Source: Rheinheimera pleomorphica (GTDB lineage Bacteria > Pseudomonadota > Gammaproteobacteria > Enterobacterales > Alteromonadaceae). Taken from it: a stretch of DNA of 64,000 nt. Where the stretch lies: the NCBI RefSeq assembly GCF_011634895.1, contig NZ_SIRR01000003.1, positions 372,001-436,000 on the forward strand. Reading direction: 5' to 3'. Of the stretch, positions 28,421 to 36,551 are shown piece after piece. A program made the translations under genes and the position numbers. The notes beneath the pieces are model-generated. The model was given only the letters and a program-made list of their open reading frames with translations. It did not search any database and had not been told where the DNA came from. Within the stretch, counting starts at the first letter, position 1; every line of letters starts with the position of its first letter.

Positions 28421-29431
28421 ATGAAACGAGTATTACCTGTATCCAGTAAGATCTGGGCTGCCGTATGTTGTATTGCCAGTTTAGCGTTAAGTAGCACTTA
28501 TGTTTTCGCCGAGCTAAGCGGCAACTATGTGTTGAAATATGAGGCGCAAAATCTGACGGAGTATCAGCAAAAATGGGCCAATATCTACGGGCCTTTATCG
28601 CTTTCAGCCGGCGGTAGCCTGGCGGTGTCTAAGCAGGCGGTTACCGTTAGCGCCATTCCATTTCAGGTGGGGGCGGACTTTAGTGTGTTTGACCATCTGA
28701 AGTACATTGCCATAAGCACTCAGCAGTTCCATGTGCCTGAACATGGCTCGCTGGAGTTTTCGGCTGAAATTATCGCCCATACCCCGGGTACTGACCCAGG
28801 CAGATTAATCCGGGGCTGCTATGGCCCGGCGCTTTCGTACCTTAACCTGTCTGATCCCTGTGACCAGCCCTACCAGGCGAGTGTATTGGAAGGCCAGCAG
28901 GCTGGTGTAGTGCTGAATATGATTAACTTTGAAACCGGCCAATTATTTGATTGGTTTATTTCTGAGAACAAAGCCTTTGCCTTAATTGAGCGTTTGCCAA
29001 CGGTGGTTACAGGCAGTCCGGGCACCGGTTTAGACTTGGCGTACACCCAGATCATCCGTGAAGTCGATATTAATCCCGGTAAAAAACAGCATGTTGCGAT
29101 TCGTTACAGCCGTGGGCCAGATGCGTCTTTTGTCGAGTTTTTTTTAAATGGTGAGCTGTTTGCCCGGGTGGATAATGTTGGCATACCACTGGATAAACAA
29201 GGCGTGTCGTACACAGGCTATGCGCCGTCCACGGGTGAGGGCGAACTGCTAAAAGAGCGGTTAAATACCTTTGTTATCGGGCATGGTTTGTTCAGTTTAC
29301 TTGACGCCTATCCGTATCAGCATCCTGAAGCGCCAGAGCTGAGTGTTTCTATTCCCATTTCAGAGCGGCTGTTCGGCCAGGGCGCAGTGGGGCAGTGGAG
29401 TAAATTTAAAGTCGTGCAAAAAGTGCATTAG
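28421..29431 (+). CDS. Secreted protein, possible DUF6081 / concanavalin-like fold
   Basis: A 336-residue protein from ATG 28421 (GAGGA upstream) with a signal peptide ending near VFAE. The mature part is beta-rich, with segments typical of jelly-roll lectin/glucanase domains: a strand-loop ending in an Asp/Phe core (ADFSVFDHLKYIAIS), and HVAIRYSRG followed by VEFFLNGELFARVDNVG. I associate this with DUF6081-like proteins, not with a known enzyme; no catalytic Glu motif was recognised. Surface binding of carbohydrate or lipid is only a guess. Confidence 0.5.
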   Translation: MKRVLPVSSKIWAAVCCIASLALSSTYVFAELSGNYVLKYEAQNLTEYQQKWANIYGPLSLSAGGSLAVSKQAVTVSAIPFQVGADFSVFDHLKYIAISTQQFHVPEHGSLEFSAEIIAHTPGTDPGRLIRGCYGPALSYLNLSDPCDQPYQASVLEGQQAGVVLNMINFETGQLFDWFISENKAFALIERLPTVVTGSPGTGLDLAYTQIIREVDINPGKKQHVAIRYSRGPDASFVEFFLNGELFARVDNVGIPLDKQGVSYTGYAPSTGEGELLKERLNTFVIGHGLFSLLDAYPYQHPEAPELSVSIPISERLFGQGAVGQWSKFKVVQKVH

Positions 29432-29539
29432 ATGACTTGAGTACCGCACGAAAGCGAGAACGGGAGCGGAGCTGGTTAAACAATAGACGTGCTCTGCCCC
29501 CATTTTCACCGATCCGAAGCTTGCCTCAGACCTGTTAGA

Positions 29540-29555
29540 GGACTATATTTGGTCC
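29540..29555. promoter_or_regulatory. Imperfect palindrome before the toxin-antitoxin operon
   Basis: ggactatatttggtcc has matching ggac/gtcc ends and an AT-rich centre, and lies 14 bases before the antitoxin ATG. Phd/YefM antitoxins autoregulate through such operators; the assignment is inference. Confidence 0.3.
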
Positions 29556-29569
29556 ACCTAGGAGGGCGC

Positions 29570-29845
29570 ATGAAGCTGTCGCAACAAATTAAACCTATTA
29601 GCTATTTAAAAGCCCACGCGGCAGAGATTGTGCGTAACTTAGCCGTGCAGGAAGAGCCTTTGGTCATCACGCAAAATGGCGAAGCCAAGGCTGTGCTGCA
29701 AGACATTGCCAGCTACGAGCAAACGCAGGAAACCCTGGCGCTATTAAAAATCCTGGCGCTGGGCAGCCAGCAAATTGAACAGGGTAAGGTGCAGCCGCTG
29801 GCCGACGTTATTAGTAACATCCGCCAGCTAAAAACGGCGCCTTAA
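29570..29845 (+). CDS. Type II antitoxin, Phd/YefM family
   Basis: A 91-residue protein with the Phd/YefM N-terminal fold (ISYLKAHAAEIVRNL, then EPLVITQNGEAKAVL). It neutralises the downstream toxin through its C-terminus and represses the operon. ATG 29570 with AGGAGGG seven bases upstream is much better than the in-frame 29489. The stop overlaps the toxin start by one base (TAATG), the usual coupling. Confidence 0.92.
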   Translation: MKLSQQIKPISYLKAHAAEIVRNLAVQEEPLVITQNGEAKAVLQDIASYEQTQETLALLKILALGSQQIEQGKVQPLADVISNIRQLKTAP

Positions 29846-30171
29846 TGGCTTTTCAGGTAATGCTTACCGACGACGCCAGTGAGGATTTAGCCTTGCTGTA
29901 TCGTTATATTGCTGAGCATGATGTAGCAGAAAATGCCGATTATGTGCTGGAGCAATTAGCGCTTTGTCTTGCCAGCTTAACGACGTCACCAGAGCGGGGT
30001 ACTTACCCCAAAGAGCTGCTGGCAGTGGGGCTGCGTGAGTACCGCGAAATCTACTTTAAACCTTACCGTATTATCTACCGCATCCTGGCGGATGTTGTCT
30101 ATGTGATGCTGATAGCCGACGGCCGGCGCAATATGCAAAGCCTGCTGCAGCGCCGCTTGCTGGGTGGCTAA
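29845..30171 (+). CDS. RelE/ParE family toxin
   Basis: A 108-residue basic protein with the ParE/RelE fold pattern: TDDASEDLALLYRYIAEHD helix, then LREYREIYFKPYRIIYRI and VVYVMLIADGRRN. Length and pairing with a Phd/YefM antitoxin fit a ParE-like (gyrase-targeting) or RelE-like (ribosome-dependent RNase) toxin; sequence alone does not decide which. The gene appears intact. Confidence 0.9.
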   Translation: MAFQVMLTDDASEDLALLYRYIAEHDVAENADYVLEQLALCLASLTTSPERGTYPKELLAVGLREYREIYFKPYRIIYRILADVVYVMLIADGRRNMQSLLQRRLLGG

Positions 30172-30192
30172 AAGCAGGTTAGTCTCGTCACT

Positions 30193-30651
30193 ATGTTAAT
30201 AACACTACAACAACCCATCGTTAGCCCAACCAGCAAGCTTTATCAGATCCTGCTGGTTAATTGCATTCTTCTTGGCGCTACCTTCCTCGGCTACAAATAC
30301 CTGCCATCAATACTAGCGTTAGACCCACGCCCCAACGTCCGCTTAATGGTGATTGTAGCAATGGCACCAGTACTAGCACTGTGCTGTTCTATTGTGATAG
30401 GCACAAAACAGCCCAAAACGTTAACTGCTGACGATGATGGCATAACGCTGGGCGATGCTATCGCCGGCAGCGAGTTTTACCCCTGGCATGATATCAGTGG
30501 CTTTAGCCTAAACCCCAATAGCAAAGTGCTTAAATTCCGGGTTGATAGCCTGCAACTTAAACACACCTTTAGGCTGAAGCAGTTTGGAATTACCCAGCAG
30601 CAGTTTGAACAGTTGCAGCAGCTGGCGGCAGTGGGGTTAAAAAGCGAGTAG
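30193..30651 (+). CDS. Hypothetical small membrane protein with PH-like C-terminus
   Basis: A 152-residue protein with two membrane helices (about residues 18-40 and 50-70) and a cytoplasmic domain whose pattern, LTADDDGITLGDAIAGSEFYPWHDISGF then KVLKFRVDSL, suggests a bacterial PH-like domain. It starts 21 bases after the toxin stop and may be read through from the toxin-antitoxin operon, but nothing links the functions. No strong ribosome site. Confidence 0.55.
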   Translation: MLITLQQPIVSPTSKLYQILLVNCILLGATFLGYKYLPSILALDPRPNVRLMVIVAMAPVLALCCSIVIGTKQPKTLTADDDGITLGDAIAGSEFYPWHDISGFSLNPNSKVLKFRVDSLQLKHTFRLKQFGITQQQFEQLQQLAAVGLKSE

Positions 30652-30915
30652 GGGGAATGGTAGGTTTGTGCCAAAAGCGGACATTAGAGCTTAAAAGCAT
30701 CCTGTTCGCATCTGAGCATAGCCAACGCTTATTCGGCAGTTTGATCCGTATTTGTAACAAATGCAAATACTAGTTGTACCTAAAAGGTGTTGTCAGATTA
30801 AAAGAAGCAATGTAGTGTTCTGTACATAAATTATACAATGTCTGGTTAACCCATGTTGAAGTAAGGGGAGAGCCATCGTATAAGTATTAGCTGGTAATCA
30901 TCACAAGGAGTTCAA

Positions 30916-32727
30916 GTGTCAGTGCAAGAAATTCAAGTATCTTTAGAGGAACTTAGATCACTTAACCTGGTTGAAATTGCTAATTCTTGTAAGAGCCAAG
31001 TCTATTATGAACTGGAGTCAGCTTTTAGAAATGTTGAAAACTCAAATGCTGCAAGACTGCTATCAGCAACGTGTTCAATGCATTTGAAGCCTGAAAGCAC
31101 AATAACCCCGTTTTCCCCCAAGTTTATAATGCAAGATAGTAGAGGAATTATAGCCAATGATTTTTCTAGATCATCTTTAAATGTATTGGCTGAGTTCTGC
31201 TTAGAAGTTGATGTTCCTGAACTTAGAGCAAGGTTAGCGGATATATGTTGGGTAACGAAATCTGGAAGTATTGAGCATGCCTATATGGCTATTCAAGCTT
31301 ACATTGAATCGGCCAAAATATTATTACTTGAAAATGATACCTGGGTGTATCCAGCTGAGAGAATAGAACGAGCTTTGAGGCTCAGTTGCATGTTCCGCCG
31401 TGAAACACAGCGTCCTGACTTATTTATTTCGATATCAGATTTTGTTATTTCTGAGATAGACAGAAAAAAACTTAATGAACCTCCTTTCTATGCATTGCGC
31501 CTTTTAAACTTATCTCACGAGTGTGGAGTGGGAGATCAAAATTGGATTCTTTCCACAGCCGAAGAGATTGCTCAAAACCGTTTTGAGTTGAATGATACTA
31601 GGACCGCAATTAATGCTTGGGAATGTGCGTTGAACTCAGCAATTGAGTTGAGAGATAAAAACAAACAACAAGAAATCTGGACATATATAGCCGGTTGTCA
31701 TGTAAAAGACTCTGAGATGCAAGATGGAGGGCTTATCTCAGCTGGAGCTCTACTCAAAGCAATTGACTCTTTATCAAAAGTACCAAATACGCGACAAAAA
31801 AGGCTTGAGCTATATGAGAAAATGAGAGATTGCCAATTAGAATCTTTACATCAGCTACATGAGTATTCAACGCCCGGCACTAATATTAGTGAAATAGTCC
31901 ATCAAGCGAAAATTCAAGTTCAGGGGCAGGATTTTTTCGATATGTTATTTAGGCTTGGTGTTTTGGTGTCAAGACCTGCTTGTATTGACACGTTAAGGAG
32001 CCAAGCAATTGAACAAATGCAAACCACTATAGCTTGGATGTTTGGTGGAACTCACATTGATCACGAAGGTATTACCGTTGCTACAGTTCCATCCGGAATG
32101 GGAATTAACGATGATCCAGATGGAATCGTAACATGGTCAATTATGATGAGAAACATAGGAATTGATCATCAATTGGCTGTCCAAGGGCAGATAAGACCAG
32201 CAATAAATGAAATAATGACACAACACCATGTTTCAGAACATACTTTAGAGTCAATCTTGAAAAACCATCCTTTTATACCTAAAGGTCACGAGTATTTTTT
32301 TGTCAAAGGTGTCATGTGCGGACTCGAAGGCGACTTTCTTACTGCTTGCCATGTTTTGATTCCTCAAATCGAAAACTCGCTTAGGTACGTTGTCAGGAGT
32401 CAAGGTGAGGAACCAACCACGCTTCATGGAGATGGAAGTCAAGAGCGGAGTGGTCTGAAATTCTTATTGAATCATGCCGTTATCTTAGATGTGCTAGGGA
32501 AAAATATTACAGGCAACCTTCAAGCTATATTGATAGACAAAATTTATGGTGATTTGAGGAATCAAATGTCTCATGGTTATATGCCCGCTGGTCATTTCTT
32601 TGGAAACGCTCCAATTTTTCTATGGTGGCTAATTTTGCACATTTTAATGCTACCCTTTGGTAGTTACTGGAAGCAAAATTACAAACCTGAAAACACAACT
32701 CCCAAACCGATTGAGTCGCTTTCGTAG
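30916..32727 (+). CDS. DUF4209 protein with HEPN-type RX4H motif
   Basis: A 603-residue protein, much AT-richer than its neighbours, starting at GTG 30916 after AAGGAG. The long N-terminal part is helical without a recognised domain. The C-terminal part contains RNQMSHG at residues 548-554, the RNxxxHG signature of DUF4209. This also fits the RX4-6H active-site motif of HEPN ribonucleases, here R548, N549 and H553. A hydrophobic stretch (about residues 567-585) follows. An attC-like integron site lies 41 bases after the stop. Defence or stress RNase activity is inference. Base composition and the attC site point to horizontal acquisition. Confidence 0.75.
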   Translation: MSVQEIQVSLEELRSLNLVEIANSCKSQVYYELESAFRNVENSNAARLLSATCSMHLKPESTITPFSPKFIMQDSRGIIANDFSRSSLNVLAEFCLEVDVPELRARLADICWVTKSGSIEHAYMAIQAYIESAKILLLENDTWVYPAERIERALRLSCMFRRETQRPDLFISISDFVISEIDRKKLNEPPFYALRLLNLSHECGVGDQNWILSTAEEIAQNRFELNDTRTAINAWECALNSAIELRDKNKQQEIWTYIAGCHVKDSEMQDGGLISAGALLKAIDSLSKVPNTRQKRLELYEKMRDCQLESLHQLHEYSTPGTNISEIVHQAKIQVQGQDFFDMLFRLGVLVSRPACIDTLRSQAIEQMQTTIAWMFGGTHIDHEGITVATVPSGMGINDDPDGIVTWSIMMRNIGIDHQLAVQGQIRPAINEIMTQHHVSEHTLESILKNHPFIPKGHEYFFVKGVMCGLEGDFLTACHVLIPQIENSLRYVVRSQGEEPTTLHGDGSQERSGLKFLLNHAVILDVLGKNITGNLQAILIDKIYGDLRNQMSHGYMPAGHFFGNAPIFLWWLILHILMLPFGSYWKQNYKPENTTPKPIESLS

Positions 32728-32767
32728 CTGTTAGTGTCGGATTCACTTCACTTTGTTGCGAACAATA

Positions 32768-32849
32768 ACTCAACTTATATTTCGGCGTTTAATGTCCGCT
32801 TCGCTCAAAGCGGACAATTATTACAACAAAGCCTGCGTTTAAGTTAGGT
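32768..32849 (+). other. attC-like integron recombination site
   Basis: R'' ACTCAAC (32768-32774, fits RYYYAAC) and R' GTTAGGT (32843-32849, fits GTTRRRY) bracket an 82-base segment. Inside, the left half GGCGTTT and right half AAAGCC pair with one extrahelical G, as in L''/L' boxes. The centre forms gtccgctt/aagcggac. Orientation and the 41-base distance from the upstream stop are those of a gene cassette. No integrase is in the window. Confidence 0.5.
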
Positions 32850-32853
32850 GCAT

Positions 32854-33132
32854 TTAGGCTTTAATAAGTATTCGAGTCACTTTGTCTATCCTGGTTTGTA
32901 GCATCAATTCGTTGGGGCTTGCCAGCTCACGCGATGCCAATACGGCATAGGTGAATTTGGTGCCGGCTGGCAATTCTGCCGCAGGGTCTTTACCCGCAGC
33001 GGCAGCGTCTCGAATAAACACCATCTGGTGTTTAATGGTTGTCAGCACATCAGCTGTAACAGTCTCTAGCGAATCGGTGTCAATCGCATCAATTACGTCA
33101 TTTGCCGCTGATTGTAGAGCATCAAAATTCAT
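32854..33132 (-). CDS. Hypothetical acidic protein (about 92 residues)
   Basis: Last gene of the long minus-strand accessory run. It is a small helical protein (MNFDALQSAANDVIDAID, then VLTTIKHQMVFIRDAAAAGKD) without signal peptide or recognised domain. ATG 33132 is the likely start, though its ribosome site is poor; the frame stays open to 33150. Its stop lies four bases from the attC-like site. It may be an immunity-type or regulatory small protein by context only. Confidence 0.5.
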   Translation of the reverse strand: MNFDALQSAANDVIDAIDTDSLETVTADVLTTIKHQMVFIRDAAAAGKDPAAELPAGTKFTYAVLASRELASPNELMLQTRIDKVTRILIKA

Positions 33133-33164
33133 GGCGGGCGGGCAGCGCAAATTGAAGTCTCCGT

Positions 33165-33692
33165 TTAGGGCTTATACACATCAGGATAATTAAGGCTATT
33201 TTTGCCACACAAGTCTTTAAGTATTTGCAGTAAGCCCGCCTGTTTCAACAGCTTATTAGGTAACAACACGCTTTGGCTGTTTCCTCTGCCATTAACTGCA
33301 GGACGGCTTAAGTTTTGTAGCTTAATGCCTTTTTCACCGTCATCACTGCACTGCGGAACATAACGGATCTTAAGCTGTTCGCCTGCAATATTGCCACTTA
33401 CGTGTAAGGTGTCATTTGGTAGGCCGCCCTGGTTTGGCCAACGCCAAAATTTATCTTCAATCGTCCGCACAATCCAAGGTAAAGCGACCAGCGGAAACTC
33501 AGCTTGCTCCAGCCACAGTCCAGGTTCATCTTCCTTGCTGCTGATACGCTTATCGGCGACTATTTTACTGAGAAAAATCAGCGTGTCAGGGCTGCAAATG
33601 ACAAATCTGGTGTAGTCAGTCATCACTGGATCCTGGCACGTCATTGCAACAATATGATGATTTTCAAGTAAATCAGTTCTTAGATATGTCAA
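33165..33692 (-). CDS. Tandem paralogue P1 of an unknown family (putative immunity-type protein)
   Basis: A 175-residue soluble protein with the same layout as the two genes upstream. FPLVALPWIVRTIEDKF (Trp73) is followed 16 residues later by GGL (89-91) and then by LQNLSRP, with a hydrophobic C-terminal helix (KLLKQAGLLQILKDL). TTG 33692 is used because similarity to the third paralogue begins before the internal ATG 33623; the latter has a better AGGA site. No family was recognised. Eighteen bases separate it from P2. Confidence 0.65.
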   Translation of the reverse strand: MTYLRTDLLENHHIVAMTCQDPVMTDYTRFVICSPDTLIFLSKIVADKRISSKEDEPGLWLEQAEFPLVALPWIVRTIEDKFWRWPNQGGLPNDTLHVSGNIAGEQLKIRYVPQCSDDGEKGIKLQNLSRPAVNGRGNSQSVLLPNKLLKQAGLLQILKDLCGKNSLNYPDVYKP

Positions 33693-33710
33693 TGAATTAC
33701 CTGCAGTTTC

Positions 33711-34238
33711 TTAAGCAAACTCACCCGCAAGCTGACGCTTAATAATATCTTTAAATATAGCCCGCGCGTGGTCTTGCCAAATGGTTAATGCAAATGAAAA
33801 AGTTTGCGCAGCTTCACCCGGCAGGATATGGCAGTCACGGCTGAAATTTGTCACGGTATAGCCTCCTATGCCTTCACCTGCCACAGAAACGCCATAACGT
33901 AGTTCAATATTTTCACCGTCAAACGCTTTATCAGTATGTTGTATATCTTTTGCCAGACCGCCCAGTGACGGCTTGCGCTCAAACATGGTTTCTATTGACT
34001 CTAGCACCCAGCTTAAAGCATCTAATGGCATTTCAAACTGCGTTATGCTGTTTCTTTTACCATTGGCTAAGCGACCTTCTTTTCTGACAATAAAAAGCCC
34101 TTTACCGATAAATATGTCACTGACTATCTCTCTGTTGGGTGATGATAGCGCATTGGGTAACGTACCTATGTACACGTAGTCGGTTGGTATATTGGAATAA
34201 TCTATCAGACCTAAATGTTTAAATATGCTAGGCATCAT
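33711..34238 (-). CDS. Tandem paralogue P2 of an unknown family (putative immunity-type protein)
   Basis: A 175-residue soluble protein with the family pattern: MPLDALSWVLESIETMF (Trp77), GGL at 93-95, then ELRYGVSVAGEGIGGY and VTNFSRD. ATG 34238 follows AAGGCGG; the upstream TTG-initiated frame to 34280 is less likely. P2 differs from P1 and P3 at most positions, so the duplications are old or diversifying. Its function is unknown; the context suggests immunity diversification. Confidence 0.65.
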   Translation of the reverse strand: MMPSIFKHLGLIDYSNIPTDYVYIGTLPNALSSPNREIVSDIFIGKGLFIVRKEGRLANGKRNSITQFEMPLDALSWVLESIETMFERKPSLGGLAKDIQHTDKAFDGENIELRYGVSVAGEGIGGYTVTNFSRDCHILPGEAAQTFSFALTIWQDHARAIFKDIIKRQLAGEFA

Positions 34239-34353
34239 TAACCGCCTTTCTTTCAAAACAGATGTTATTAATGGCGGCAATCAACTTATCTGCTGCCATC
34301 TGCAGATTTTAAAAGGTCACGCAGATTACACTCTTTCAGGTTGAAAACTCCAG

Positions 34354-34863
34354 CTAAAGGTTATTATGTTGATATTTTTCAGCAAGAGCACTCCATGTTG
34401 CCAGCAGACCGCCATCGAATAACAGGCTGTCTGAAAAAGAAATTTCCTGAGAAGTACTTGGCGCTTTACGATCGGCTCTGGAGAGGTTATTAATCTGATA
34501 GCCGGCGTCACCACTGTCATTGCCAGCATTCGCTAGTCTGCATAATGCTAATTGTTCTTTTGCTACTGCTCCCTCATCCGTCATGATCTTGCCATGCGGT
34601 AGGCCACCCTCATGGGGCATTAGACGAAAGAAATTAAGCTTGTGAATAAACCAAGGAAGTATTTCTAAAGGTGCGTCAAATTGAGACGTAGTCTGAAACT
34701 TTGCACCGTTTTTGGGTTTTATCATTCTGTGGCGGCAAATGGATAAATATTTGTCTTGTTTGAAGAAAGAGTAATAACGTCCGGGATAGTTTATCAGGTC
34801 CTCTACTTGAGCAATAAGCTCAATCCCCGCAGGCGGACTCGGTAAACTTTTTAAGCCGTCCAT
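34354..34863 (-). CDS. Tandem paralogue P3 of an unknown family (putative immunity-type protein)
   Basis: A 169-residue protein of the same family: APLEILPWFIHKLNFF (Trp71), GGL at 86-88, INNLSRA near residue 125, and a C-terminal helix after STSQEISFSDSLLF. Its ATG overlaps the preceding gene by 13 bases, so it belongs to the same transcript. Its N-terminus (ELIAQVEDLINYPGRYYSFF) aligns with that of P1 and supports the longer P1 start. No catalytic motif. Confidence 0.65.
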   Translation of the reverse strand: MDGLKSLPSPPAGIELIAQVEDLINYPGRYYSFFKQDKYLSICRHRMIKPKNGAKFQTTSQFDAPLEILPWFIHKLNFFRLMPHEGGLPHGKIMTDEGAVAKEQLALCRLANAGNDSGDAGYQINNLSRADRKAPSTSQEISFSDSLLFDGGLLATWSALAEKYQHNNL

Positions 34864-35231
34864 CTTTTTAACAGTGCCTGCTGAAGAGACGGTGTTTGCC
34901 AGACTTCGTAGATGTACGCCAGATAATCCTCATCTTTATCCATTTCTGGCTCTACCGGCACAAAATCTGGGATCTCAGCCCACCAAGCCGGATAATCGAT
35001 AGCAAAATCACCAGCCGGCGATGTTATGGCAAAGTGGGTTTGCCGCTTTCTCACATCATGGTAAAAGTGTAGCTTTAAATGCGGTGCCGATAATGGCCAG
35101 AGTTGACTGTCAATTTGCAGCATGAGCTGACCATCCTGCGCATAAAGTGCAATCTGATGGCCTGCAACACAATCTGAGTTGCCTTTTACAGATGTATTGG
35201 TAGCGCTGAACTTATTTATGTTGTTGTCCAC
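34851..35231 (-). CDS. Hypothetical protein, paralogue A of a two-gene pair
   Basis: A 126-residue soluble protein starting at GTG 35231 inside the 3' end of its neighbour (16-base overlap). It resembles that neighbour in architecture: a beta-rich first half (HQIALYAQDGQLMLQIDS, then HFAITSPAGDFAIDYP), an acidic linker, and a C-terminal helix ending in a Trp (LLKRWTA). A tandem duplication is likely, though similarity is weak. No recognised domain. Confidence 0.6.
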   Translation of the reverse strand: MDNNINKFSATNTSVKGNSDCVAGHQIALYAQDGQLMLQIDSQLWPLSAPHLKLHFYHDVRKRQTHFAITSPAGDFAIDYPAWWAEIPDFVPVEPEMDKDEDYLAYIYEVWQTPSLQQALLKRWTA

Positions 35232-35644
35232 ATTTGAAATATTTCTTTATCATGCCGTTTGGCTGCAATCCAGCTGAACAGGTCTACCGATTCGGCATCT
35301 GACCATGGATCAAGGTCGTCCGTTGCAGGTGGTTGATAATCGGCTTTGAAAAGTTCCTTACCATCTTGCTGTACGATAAATTGGTTATGGCCGTTAAGCT
35401 TAGCTAGTGTTGCAGTCCATGACGGATTAATAAATGGCAGCACAGTTTCATTAATAAACATGACAGGCCCTTTTCCCGAGGCATAGACACCAATAAATTT
35501 GCCATCCTGTTTAATATACGCGGCTTTTTTTCTTGGCTGCTGACCAGGTGGTAATGCATTCACCTCAGATACTGAACCATTCATGCTGTCTCTGACTAGA
35601 AAATGATCTGACAAATGCTTGTGTTTAATTATCTCAGTGCTCAT
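35216..35644 (-). CDS. Hypothetical protein, paralogue B of a two-gene pair
   Basis: A 142-residue soluble protein with the same order of elements as the gene downstream: GKFIGVYASGKGPVMFIN, then NQFIVQQDGKELFKADY, an acidic linker (DDLDPWSDAESVDLF) and a terminal helix ending QMWTTT. It starts two bases before the previous stop. Family unknown; the position in an effector-immunity-like run suggests an immunity role (inference). Confidence 0.6.
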   Translation of the reverse strand: MSTEIIKHKHLSDHFLVRDSMNGSVSEVNALPPGQQPRKKAAYIKQDGKFIGVYASGKGPVMFINETVLPFINPSWTATLAKLNGHNQFIVQQDGKELFKADYQPPATDDLDPWSDAESVDLFSWIAAKRHDKEIFQMWTTT

Positions 35645-35646
35645 CT

Positions 35647-36078
35647 CTATTTTTTGTGCAGCAGCTTCGCATTATCTATGGCTGCCGGCTCTATTGGATA
35701 GGCATGGTTCCCCATGTACTGCATCGCTTCAACAAACACTTCTTTCCAGTATTGTCCGCATGAACACTGGTAATAGGCGTCTTCAAACCAGCTTTGCCTG
35801 ACCCCGATTAGAGTGAAAGAGCAACCCAGGCTCTCTAGTTGCTGAATGCTGCGTGGGTATCCTTCGCGTCTGCCAGACGCCCGAAGCCCTTCAAATTTGC
35901 ATCGACACTGAAGATTCAAGGGGGTGACATGTTCAAAGTTAAAGTCCCAAAGCTGATGCCATTGCCATTCGCCAGATAAATAGCGTTCTAATGCGACAAG
36001 CGCATAGCCTGTCGTTTCTTTGAATTCTGCAATATCTGCTGTATCTCTTGGTGTTAACTGCCGCAATATATTCCACAC
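35647..36078 (-). CDS. Hypothetical Cys-rich protein (probable zinc-binding)
   Basis: A 143-residue protein with CRCKFEG near residue 58 and CSCGQYWKE near residue 105, spaced as two knuckles of a zinc ribbon. Aromatic content is high (EWQWHQLWDFNFEH). It starts at GTG 36078 with a weak ribosome site. No membrane segment. The family was not recognised; it could be structural, regulatory or an adaptor. Confidence 0.55.
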   Translation of the reverse strand: MWNILRQLTPRDTADIAEFKETTGYALVALERYLSGEWQWHQLWDFNFEHVTPLNLQCRCKFEGLRASGRREGYPRSIQQLESLGCSFTLIGVRQSWFEDAYYQCSCGQYWKEVFVEAMQYMGNHAYPIEPAAIDNAKLLHKK

Positions 36079-36174
36079 TCGCTGTTTATGTTAAGTGGTT
36101 GACAAAAATAGTCACCAGTAATTTATAGCCTCGTTAAGTGCTGTCGAGTCAGCGCCCGTAACTAATACTCAGGG

Positions 36175-36489
36175 TTAGGCGGTTTCGGTCAGAGCAATCT
36201 GTGTTCTGGCAGTAAAGGCTGCAAAAATTGGGGCCGTTGCCGTCATTTCCATTTTGGCCAGTTGTATCAGAATTTCGGGTAACAAATTCAGAATGTTGGC
36301 GTCAATGTTAGTCATATGCTCGATCAATTTTGCATTAAACACGCTATCTAAAGGCGCGCCATCTTCTGAGGCATGCCGTCTTATGCGATAAAGCTGTTCG
36401 CTCCAATAATTAACTTTTTCCTGCTTCGTCCAACCACCGTATTGCATCGGAAAGGAGTCTGCGCTTACAGGTTGAAATGAGCTGTTCAT
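36175..36489 (-). CDS. Hypothetical helical protein (104 residues)
   Basis: Starts at ATG 36489 with GGAG eight bases upstream. Mostly helical (TKQEKVNYWSEQLYRIRRHAS, shortened here; then KLIEHMTNIDANILNLLPEI), ending in an Ala/Thr-rich tail. No domain recognised. A GTTAGGC heptamer overlaps its stop codon but lacks the partner box needed for an attC site. A gap of 96 bases without a gene follows. Confidence 0.55.
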   Translation of the reverse strand: MNSSFQPVSADSFPMQYGGWTKQEKVNYWSEQLYRIRRHASEDGAPLDSVFNAKLIEHMTNIDANILNLLPEILIQLAKMEMTATAPIFAAFTARTQIALTETA

Positions 36490-36551
36490 ATATCTTACTC
36501 CAATACGCATTGCGAGCATTAACCTTGTTCAAGCATCCTTATGTGAACTAA

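Noticed and set aside
36174-36180. GTTAGGC heptamer as a second attC site
   Set aside because: It fits GTTRRRY, but I found no RYYYAAC partner at the right distance and no inner paired boxes.
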